Assembly (NCBI GenBank): GCA_012329085.1
Contig: JAAXQB010000301.1
Span: forward strand, 1 to 8,408
DNA length: 8,408 nt
Direction: 5' to 3'
From: Methanosarcinales archaeon
Lineage (GTDB): Archaea > Halobacteriota > Methanosarcinia > Methanosarcinales > Methanosarcinaceae
Within the stretch, counting starts at the first letter, position 1; each line of letters opens with the position of its first letter. Under the pieces are notes generated by a model. That model did not search any database and was not told where the DNA came from. It worked only from the letters and a program-made list of their open reading frames with translations. A program made the position numbers and the translations under genes. Positions 1-4,416 of the stretch are shown here, in pieces.

Positions 1-246
1 ATGTGGCAAATTGAAGTCTATCATCAGGGCTTGAAACAATTCACTGGCATTGAGCGGTCGCAACATCGCCGGGAGAAGCCACAACGGAACCATATCGGCC
101 TGGCCATTCGCGCTTACCTGCGTTTGGAGGTATATCGCCTGTGCACGGGAATATCGTGGTTTGAGGCCAAGACGAGCATTATCCGAGATGCAATTCGCTC
201 TTATTTGGCTCATCCTGTGTACACCCTACCTAGATCAACTGCGTAA
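1..246 (+). CDS. IS4/IS701-like DDE transposase, C-terminal part (cut by window edge)
   Basis: The last 81 residues of a transposase that catalyses cut-and-paste movement of its insertion sequence. The frame is open from the first base, so the ATG at 1 is probably internal and the rest lies outside the window. Near the start is IEVYHQGLK: Glu5, six residues, then Lys12. This fits the E-x6-K part of the YREK signature around the catalytic Glu of IS4-type transposases. It is followed by an Arg-rich stretch (ERSQHRREKPQRNHI), a helical segment (AIRAYLRLEVYR) and TGISWFEAK, a C-terminal pattern I associate with IS4/IS701-type elements. The stop is TAA at 244-246. Base composition is near 50% GC, against roughly 20-35% elsewhere, so this is recently acquired DNA. 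It faces the TPR pseudogene tail to tail. Whether the whole element is intact cannot be seen. Confidence 0.85.
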   Translation: MWQIEVYHQGLKQFTGIERSQHRREKPQRNHIGLAIRAYLRLEVYRLCTGISWFEAKTSIIRDAIRSYLAHPVYTLPRSTA

Positions 247-254
247 CTCCTAAC
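1..254 (+). mobile_element. Right end of an insertion sequence
   Basis: The GC-rich DNA stops abruptly just after the transposase stop codon. The last element-like bases are about 240-254 (TGCGTAACTCCTAAC), after which composition drops to the AT-rich background and the frame of the TPR pseudogene begins. That short stretch is the probable terminal inverted repeat. Its partner and the target-site duplication lie outside the window, so the exact end is uncertain by several bases. Confidence 0.65.
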
Positions 255-464
255 TTTATCATAATTCATTATTGCATCTTATTATTTTTCTAAACTGAAA
301 AATGCAAATCCTTTATTATTTAAAGCATTGATATTACTCAGATTTAATTTTAAATGATTAGAATAAAATTTAACTTGTTTATTTAAGTCTTTTTCATTAA
401 GTGCGATATTAAACCATTCATCAGCAGTTTTTCCATTTAATTTTTTAAGATATTTAATTCCCAT
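255..464 (-). pseudogene. TPR-repeat protein, truncated and with two in-frame stops
   Basis: The readable part from ATG at 464 is 60 residues, then two consecutive TAA codons at 284-279. The same frame continues after the stops as DAIMNYDK up to about 255, where the insertion sequence begins. Joined across the stops, the text (ALNNKGFAFFSLEK, two stops, DAIMNYDK) fits the TPR consensus of paired helices with Ala-Ile and Tyr-Asp-Lys near the end of helix B. The N-terminal part (ADEWFNIALNEKDLNKQVKFY) is a further TPR-like helix pair. TPR proteins mediate protein-protein contacts; the partner is unknown. The start is well supported by AGGGAG five bases upstream of the ATG. The gene was probably cut by IS insertion, and the nonsense codons are further decay. 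A short functional 60-residue protein is possible but less likely. Confidence 0.7.
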
Positions 465-469
465 CTTTA

Positions 470-475
470 CTCCCT
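470..475 (-). promoter_or_regulatory. Ribosome binding site of the TPR pseudogene
   Basis: Read on the minus strand, AGGGAG lies five bases before the ATG at 464. It is one of the few clear Shine-Dalgarno sequences in the window and shows that the pseudogene retains a genuine start. Confidence 0.6.
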
Positions 476-860
476 TACATTAAACAATCATTGCACTTAT
501 AAATTTTGTGCCATTAAAAACTCGTTTATTTTGATGAAATCACTTCTTTTATTATGAATATAAATATAGGAAAAAATATTAACATTATTTTTTCATAACA
601 GAAAAAAAAATTCCATCATTTTTTCTTTCTAAACTGTATTTATTACGATATATTTTATATGTTTTGTGGTTATTACACATATTTTGTATGCTTTTATTGA
701 TTTTTCAGATGATATTTAAAGATTTTTTTAATTAAACTTACGATATTTGTTCTTTTTTTTAAAAGCATATTCCCCGTAGGAGAATGTGCATTAAGTAATA
801 AGTTAATATAAATCAAAGTATTTTATATATTAAATATTTAAAGTAATTTCAGATTTTAAT
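476..860. other. AT-rich spacer between TPR pseudogene and hydrogenase operon
   Basis: About 385 bases of very AT-rich DNA. I see no ORF of convincing composition on either strand and no RNA gene. The only structured element is the palindrome at 765-789. The part near 476-540 presumably carries the promoter of the TPR pseudogene, but the background is too AT-rich to single out a TATA box. Confidence 0.6.
765..789. repeat. (A/G)TA-centred palindrome, copy 1
   Basis: Left arm GCATATTCCCC (765-775), centre GTA, right arm GGAGAATGTGC (779-789). The arms pair except at two positions. It belongs to the same family as the sites at 4087-4111 and 8335-8359, with an identical GGAGAATGTG right arm. On the minus strand it lies about 70 bases beyond the stop of the hydrogenase small subunit and is followed by TTTT, so it could also act as a 3'-end hairpin for that operon. 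Confidence 0.7.
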
Positions 861-1511
861 CTATACTTTTTTCCATAATTTAATAATTATGGGACATTTC
901 ACATAACACACTCCACATCCGATACATTTTTTTATAAAAATTTCAGGCGTGTTATCAACTATTTTAATGGCTGCCGTAGAACATACAGTTTCACATATCT
1001 TACACCCTATGCACAATTTTAGATTAATCACATCATCCATAAGATTGTAAAAATTTAATTTTTTTACATTGGCTATTTTTTTGTACGCATTGAATTTATG
1101 TGAATTAGATTCAGCAATTGACATATTTTTCATCACATCACCAATTTGAGGAGGACAACCAACAATAGAATTGTCACATTTTATAAATTTATTTATTGGC
1201 ATATGCTTTATTTTTGAATTTTCTTTTACAAAAAATTGCATTATACCAACAATTGCCGCACATGAACCAAATGCAACTACGCTTTTTGAAATTTCTCTTA
1301 TTTGCAAAAGAGATTCAATGTGTTCTTCATTATCTAATGATGTTGCGCCACCAATAAAAAAAATATCCACTTCTTCTGACAAATATTCATTATCAAGCTG
1401 TATATGGTGAAACTTAAGTTTTATATTTTTTGGAAAATATGAAGAAGCCATAAGAAATGAAAGAGAACACCCCCCACACCCCCCAATTTCAATAAAACCT
1501 ACTTTTAACAT
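861..1511 (-). CDS. [NiFe] hydrogenase small subunit, FrhG-like, with two C-terminal [4Fe-4S] motifs
   Basis: 216 residues; the electron-transfer subunit partnering the large subunit encoded just upstream. The N-terminal GGCGGC gives Cys12 and Cys15; with Cys84 (GSCAAIVG) and Cys119 (VGCPPQ) these make the proximal Fe-S cluster site of [NiFe] small subunits. The C-terminus carries two CxxCxxCxxxC motifs, Cys167/170/173/177 and Cys196/199/202/206, a ferredoxin-like pair as in FrhG of F420-reducing hydrogenase. There is no Tat signal and no membrane segment, so the enzyme should be cytoplasmic. The first ferredoxin motif lacks the Pro usual after the fourth Cys. The segment IGGATSLDNEE replaces the EG-type motif common in this family. 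The start overlaps the large-subunit stop by one base (TAATG) with GAGGTG five bases upstream, so translation is probably coupled. No frhB-like gene follows; the electron acceptor is therefore unknown. Confidence 0.88.
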   Translation of the reverse strand: MLKVGFIEIGGCGGCSLSFLMASSYFPKNIKLKFHHIQLDNEYLSEEVDIFFIGGATSLDNEEHIESLLQIREISKSVVAFGSCAAIVGIMQFFVKENSKIKHMPINKFIKCDNSIVGCPPQIGDVMKNMSIAESNSHKFNAYKKIANVKKLNFYNLMDDVINLKLCIGCKICETVCSTAAIKIVDNTPEIFIKKCIGCGVCYVKCPIIIKLWKKV

Positions 1512-2674
1512 TAATGCACCTCACAAGGAATGCATGGATCATATAAGCGAATAATAATCTTACTTAATCGAACAGGCATTCCTTTAAGAATTTCTTGTAT
1601 GATTAATATATTAAACATTGTGGGAAATATTATATTATATTCTGAAACTTTTAAGTTATTTCCAATTTTAATTGAATGTATAAGTGTTCCACGAGGTGCC
1701 TCAAACACTATTGTACTTTCTCCTTTTTTTAAAATAGCATCATCAGCCATAACTTTGTCATTTGGATAAATTTTTTTTAATATTTTTTTTATTTGTTCAA
1801 TGGAAAGAATCATTTCTCTTACGCGGGCTTCATTTATTCCTGTAAGCCCTTTTCCTTTAAAATCTTTAAATAATGACAATCTTGCTCTTGGACCAACCTC
1901 CACAGAATTACCTTTATATGTGGCTACTACATCTTTATTTTTTTTTATGCCTTTAATGGATTGTTCATTTGTTGGTATATTTGGAAGTATTTCTATAAAA
2001 TTTAAATCAATCTTGCTTTTATCATATGAAAATAATCCTATCGCAAGAAATCGTTTTGATTTTTCAATTGATTTAAGTTCTATATACTCTTCACTCATAA
2101 AAGTTGAATGCTTAAAATTTTCAATATATTGAATTAAAAGCTCTTCTATGTAACTGATTAATGTATTCAATTTTGCAAGTTTAGTTTTAGTTAGTTCTTT
2201 TGACATACCACCTATAACAAGATGGGGAAGATTGATCATAGCACCACCTGCACACTCCATTGCAGTATTGATGGATTTATATAATTTAAAAAGATTTTCC
2301 TTAATTTCAGGAATGACATTTGATGCAAATATATCGTCAGTAAGCATTATTTGTGCTAATGAATGACTTTGAAGTCTATTAAGTTCTGTGCAAAGTTCCC
2401 TGAGTAATACGCCCCCTTCTGGAACGCTAATTCCCATTGCATCTTCGAATGCCTTACAGCAAACTGTTCCTTGTACTGCATGACACACTCCGCATATTCG
2501 TTTTACACCTTCTAATACAAAATGTGGATTTTTATTTTTTGCAAATGATGTAAAATTTCTATTGGAAAGGGTTGTATTAATAAAAGCATCAGTTACAATT
2601 CCATTATTATCTGTAAAAGTAAGAAGTCGTGCATCTCCTGCTATTCGCGTCATAGTATGAATTGTATATTGCAT
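1511..2674 (-). CDS. [NiFe] hydrogenase large subunit, FrhA-like, without C-terminal extension
   Basis: 387 residues; would carry the Ni-Fe site for H2 oxidation or H2 formation. The four metal-binding cysteines are present: Cys61/Cys64 in RICGVC and Cys381/Cys384 in DPCIPC. The outer-sphere Arg is also kept (EAPRGTLIH, Arg328), as are VEVGPRAR near 258-265 and LLRELCTELNRLQSH near 90-104. Overall order matches FrhA of methanogens. Several usual features are changed. The N-terminal RxEGH-like motif reads RIAGD. The RGxE proton-relay motif aligns with RNFT (Arg39-Thr42). The His expected four residues after Cys64 is Gln68. The protein ends exactly at His387, the site where maturation proteases normally cut, so no tail needs removing. 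It is first in a two-gene operon; no frhD-like protease gene lies between it and the small subunit. No convincing Shine-Dalgarno precedes the ATG. Could be a sensor or a divergent enzyme. Confidence 0.9.
   Translation of the reverse strand: MQYTIHTMTRIAGDARLLTFTDNNGIVTDAFINTTLSNRNFTSFAKNKNPHFVLEGVKRICGVCHAVQGTVCCKAFEDAMGISVPEGGVLLRELCTELNRLQSHSLAQIMLTDDIFASNVIPEIKENLFKLYKSINTAMECAGGAMINLPHLVIGGMSKELTKTKLAKLNTLISYIEELLIQYIENFKHSTFMSEEYIELKSIEKSKRFLAIGLFSYDKSKIDLNFIEILPNIPTNEQSIKGIKKNKDVVATYKGNSVEVGPRARLSLFKDFKGKGLTGINEARVREMILSIEQIKKILKKIYPNDKVMADDAILKKGESTIVFEAPRGTLIHSIKIGNNLKVSEYNIIFPTMFNILIIQEILKGMPVRLSKIIIRLYDPCIPCEVH
1517..1522 (-). promoter_or_regulatory. Ribosome binding site of hydrogenase small subunit, inside the large-subunit gene
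   Basis: Minus-strand GAGGTG is a strong archaeal-type Shine-Dalgarno and lies five bases before the ATG at 1511. The same six bases are the Glu385 and Val386 codons of the large subunit, directly before the terminal His codon and the TAA that overlaps the ATG. This settles the small-subunit start and implies coupled translation. Confidence 0.8.
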
Positions 2675-2690
2675 TTTTAAATAAATTGCC

Positions 2691-2706
2691 TTTTAAATAT
2701 TATATT
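2691..2706 (-). promoter_or_regulatory. Possible TATA region of the hydrogenase operon
   Basis: Minus-strand AATATAATATTTAAAA ends 16 bases before the ATG at 2674. An archaeal TATA box here would place transcription start at or very near the ATG, agreeing with the lack of a ribosome binding site (leaderless start). The surrounding DNA is so AT-rich that this is only a candidate. Confidence 0.3.
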
Positions 2707-2764
2707 TGTATGTATTTTGTAAAACTATGCACTCAAAAAAATTTTTAAGAGCTCATGATTGAAA

Positions 2765-2785
2765 GCTCATTCGGAACGAATGAGC
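2765..2785. repeat. Perfect GAA-centred palindrome
   Basis: Arms GCTCATTCG (2765-2773) and CGAATGAGC (2777-2785) pair completely around GAA. Compared with the unit at 2868-2888, two arm positions differ and both changes are matched in the opposite arm. Confidence 0.85.
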
Positions 2786-2867
2786 GTATTAGAAAATCTT
2801 TGGTTTTCGTTCTAAATGGGCGTAATCACTTAAACTTTTCAGAATGAGTTTAAGAAAATCTTTGATA

Positions 2868-2888
2868 GCTCGTTCAGAATGAACGAGC
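2868..2888. repeat. Perfect GAA-centred palindrome with compensatory changes
   Basis: Arms GCTCGTTCA (2868-2876) and TGAACGAGC (2880-2888) pair completely around GAA. Relative to 2765-2785 an A-T pair has become G-C and a G-C pair has become A-T, so pairing is kept while sequence changes. Confidence 0.85.
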
Positions 2889-2986
2889 GTTTGCTTATTC
2901 GGAATAAATAACATTGTCTTATTGTGTGAATCAAATAAATTAAGACATATTTTTCTAATATTGTAGAGATTAGAGAGTTATCAAAT

Positions 2987-3001
2987 AGTATATAATATAC
3001 T
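2987..3001. repeat. Perfect AT-rich palindrome
   Basis: AGTATAT and ATATACT flank a single A. It could be an operator, but in DNA of this composition short palindromes also arise by chance. Confidence 0.4.
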
Positions 3002-3057
3002 ATAATATCTATTTCATAGTATAAAACAATTTACATTTTTATTTTATTTTTTAACTG

Positions 3058-3080
3058 TATATAACTTTATAAGTTATATA
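3058..3080. repeat. Perfect 10-bp hairpin
   Basis: Arms TATATAACTT (3058-3067) and AAGTTATATA (3071-3080) pair fully around TAT. No T-run follows, so it is not a standard terminator. Function not evident. Confidence 0.5.
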
Positions 3081-3201
3081 TAATGAAAAAATAATTGAAA
3101 GTATTAGTCCGTAAATTACGCAAATTCAGATAATGCGGCAATAAATCAAATCTAAATAAAAATCTAAATTTTTTCAATCATGCAGAATCTATAAATAAAA
3201 A

Positions 3202-3242
3202 GCACATATTTTTTTAAAATGGATTTTTAAAAAAATTTATGC
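3202..3242. repeat. Long imperfect AT-rich hairpin
   Basis: The left arm begins GCACATATTTTTTT and the right arm ends AAAAAAATTTATGC. The two are near reverse complements over about 19 bases with a short centre near TGG. It directly precedes the segment shared with 8372-8392. Confidence 0.45.
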
Positions 3243-3513
3243 AAATAAAAAATATTTAATTTTTGATATTGTGGTTCCGAAAGATGTGGAAAGTTCATAA
3301 ATACACGATATATTCCAATTTATTTTAAATTGAAGTTTTAAAAATTTTTTATTTGATAGATATATTAAACTATAAGTTTTTCCACCATTATAAAATCAAA
3401 TAATATTCTATTATATAGCATGAATGCATATATTATTCTATATTAAAATTATCTTATCTGTAAATAAATAAAGTCAATGCATATCGTTTTTTTAAATTAT
3501 GCACCTTCCGTAT

Positions 3514-3550
3514 CTTATATTATTTTTAAACAATAAATATAAGTTTTTTT
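3514..3550 (+). terminator. Terminator-like hairpin plus T-run
   Basis: Arms CTTATATT (3514-3521) and AATATAAG (3536-3543) pair perfectly around a 14-base AT-rich loop, and seven T residues follow at 3544-3550. The shape is that of an intrinsic terminator on the plus strand, but no plus-strand gene is visible upstream. It may mark the 3' end of an unrecognised small RNA or be chance. Confidence 0.3.
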
Positions 3551-3778
3551 AAGGATAATATTTTATTTTGAACGATTTCCTTCCAAAAAAGTAATATATT
3601 ATTCGAAATTAAACAAAAATTTATAAAATATGTACGAATAATTGATTAAAATTGAAATACATAGCAAAAATAAAATTGAAAGCAATATATGGATGGGATA
3701 AAATATAAGATCTACTAAAATTGCTGACACTCAATTGTTCTTAAGCAAGCCATAAAAATTAAAATAATTTATTTATGT

Positions 3779-3797
3779 AAATTCTTAAAAAGAATTT
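3779..3797. promoter_or_regulatory. Palindrome in the nrdH promoter, possible operator
   Basis: AAATTCTT (3779-3786) and AAGAATTT (3790-3797) pair perfectly around AAA, ending 13 bases before the nrdH ATG. No Shine-Dalgarno precedes that ATG. If nrdH is leaderless, its TATA box would fall inside this palindrome, so a protein bound here would block transcription. No regulator is identified. Confidence 0.45.
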
Positions 3798-3810
3798 ACT
3801 TTTTAAAACC

Positions 3811-4068
3811 ATGACTGAAAATATTATTTATACAACAAAAACATGCCCAAAGTGTGAAATTTTAAAAAAATTTCTATCTTCAAAAAATATAACTTATAAA
3901 ACAGAAGATATGACGCAACCTGAAGCATTAACAGAACTTCGATTAAATGGAGTTTTCACTACAATGGCACCCGTAATGCAGATCGATGATAAATTTTTAA
4001 CTTGTAATGAGCTGTTTAATGGAAATGAAGTAAATGTAGAAATTTTAAAGAATATAATATCGAAATAA
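3811..4068 (+). CDS. nrdH: Glutaredoxin-like NrdH redoxin
   Basis: 85 residues, the usual size for a single thioredoxin-fold redoxin. The N-terminal beta strand IIYTTKTC leads into the active-site CPKC (Cys12, Cys15). The cis-Pro loop is visible at APVMQID (Pro54), followed by the FLTCNEL region with an additional Cys65. The fold and position suggest a dithiol donor that re-reduces the ribonucleotide reductase encoded next. A NrdH-like redoxin of this type, fed by a ferredoxin-dependent disulfide reductase, is known as the reductant of class III reductase in Methanosarcina barkeri; assignment here is by analogy. No Shine-Dalgarno is seen, so the mRNA may be leaderless. It is separated from nrdD by 348 bases of repeat-rich DNA, so the two may not share a transcript. 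A generic glutaredoxin role is the alternative. Confidence 0.82.
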   Translation: MTENIIYTTKTCPKCEILKKFLSSKNITYKTEDMTQPEALTELRLNGVFTTMAPVMQIDDKFLTCNELFNGNEVNVEILKNIISK

Positions 4069-4086
4069 GTTCGATTCACTTTGTAA

Positions 4087-4111
4087 ATACATTCTTCATA
4101 GGAGAATGTGT
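4087..4111. repeat. (A/G)TA-centred palindrome, copy 2
   Basis: Left arm ATACATTCTTC (4087-4097), centre ATA, right arm GGAGAATGTGT (4101-4111). Compared with the perfect copy at 8335-8359 the left arm has two C-to-T changes, both of which keep G-T wobble pairs in an RNA hairpin. It starts 19 bases after the nrdH stop codon. Confidence 0.75.
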
Positions 4112-4168
4112 AATGGTGCTATTTACCCCAATACAGAGGTTTTTAAATAAATTATATAGTTTATAGTT

Positions 4169-4192
4169 GTTCCATCCATACATGGCTGGAAC
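4169..4192 (+). repeat. Strong hairpin in the middle of the nrdH-nrdD repeat block
   Basis: GTTCCA (4169-4174) pairs with TGGAAC (4187-4192), and inside it CCAT (4176-4179) pairs with ATGG (4182-4185); one T-C mismatch and an AC loop. TTTT follows directly, so it could end the nrdH transcript. It also sits centrally between the inverted repeats on either side, like the core of a foldback element. Confidence 0.6.
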
Positions 4193-4236
4193 TTTTGGTA
4201 ATGTTCTAATTCCAAATAAACTATGACAGCCACAAT

Positions 4237-4325
4237 TTTTTTATTAGCACATTAAACGCACATTCTCTTTAAGAATGTAATTCCAAAGGAGAATGAGCGT
4301 TATAGATAATTTGTAAAGCTCGTTC
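4237..4325 (-). repeat. ~90-bp repeat, left copy (minus orientation)
   Basis: Read on the minus strand from 4325 it begins GAACGAGCTTTA and ends TAATAAAAAA, matching 8290-8380 on the plus strand. By eye there are about six differences in the first 54 bases, then a two-base shortening of the inner palindrome, then one difference in the following ~29 bases. The inner palindrome is reduced here to ACATTCT and AGAATGT (4260-4266, 4272-4278). Confidence 0.85.
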
Positions 4326-4338
4326 GTTCCGAATGAAC
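4318..4338. repeat. GAA/TTC-centred palindrome, imperfect copy
   Basis: GCTCGTTCG (4318-4326), centre TTC, CGAATGAAC (4330-4338). One mismatch and one wobble in the arms. It stands at the outer end of the left ~90-bp repeat exactly as the unit at 8278-8296 does for the right copy. Confidence 0.7.
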
Positions 4339-4416
4339 TATTAAAAATTTTCTCTCTGCATTTAATTATACAAATTACATATAACTAAAAAATAACATAA
4401 ATAGGATGTAAATAAT

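Larger units (their letters stand above)
2765..2913. repeat. Array of GAA-centred palindromes
   Basis: Five palindromic units follow one another. Two are perfect (2765-2785 and 2868-2888). Three are degenerate: about 2802-2821 with TTC centre, 2835-2853 with arms interrupted by extra T, and 2893-2913. Starts are about 25-37 bases apart. Two of the linkers carry the same text, AGAAAATCTTTG (near 2791 and 2853). It lies upstream of the hydrogenase operon, more than 90 bases before the large-subunit start. Confidence 0.7.
2914..3778. other. AT-rich intergenic region without recognisable gene
   Basis: About 865 bases of DNA with very low GC. No ORF of convincing length or composition and no tRNA, rRNA or other RNA gene that I recognise. 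It holds several hairpins, listed separately (2987-3001, 3058-3080, 3202-3242, 3514-3550). The text at 3244-3264 matches 8372-8392 at the end of the right-hand ~90-bp repeat, so part of this region may be old repeat material. Confidence 0.6.
4069..4416. other. Repeat-filled spacer between nrdH and nrdD
   Basis: No gene is seen. From left to right it holds an (A/G)TA-centred palindrome (4087-4111), a central hairpin (4169-4192), a ~90-bp repeat on the minus strand (4237-4325) and a GAA-type palindrome (4318-4338). The last ~75 bases (4342-4416) presumably hold the nrdD promoter; GGATG at 4404-4408 is a weak ribosome-binding candidate. Confidence 0.6.

Noticed and set aside
50..253. Second plus-strand ORF overlapping the transposase
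   Set aside because: It is in another frame of the GC-rich transposase gene and resembles no family; the frame at 1-246 has clear transposase motifs.
1171..2132. Plus-strand ORFs of about 80-110 codons inside the hydrogenase genes
   Set aside because: They are opposite-strand shadows of the two hydrogenase subunits, without ribosome sites or recognisable motifs.
2765..2913. CRISPR array
   Set aside because: The units are palindromes that vary among themselves while the linkers are similar to each other, the reverse of constant repeats with unique spacers, and no cas gene is present.
2675..3810. Replication origin or RNA gene in the long AT-rich gap
   Set aside because: No origin-recognition-box repeats next to a cdc6/orc1 gene and no tRNA or rRNA-like folding block; AT-richness alone is not evidence.
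3894..4079. Minus-strand ORF over nrdH
   Set aside because: Antisense shadow of the redoxin gene; the plus-strand frame has the CPKC motif and cis-Pro loop.
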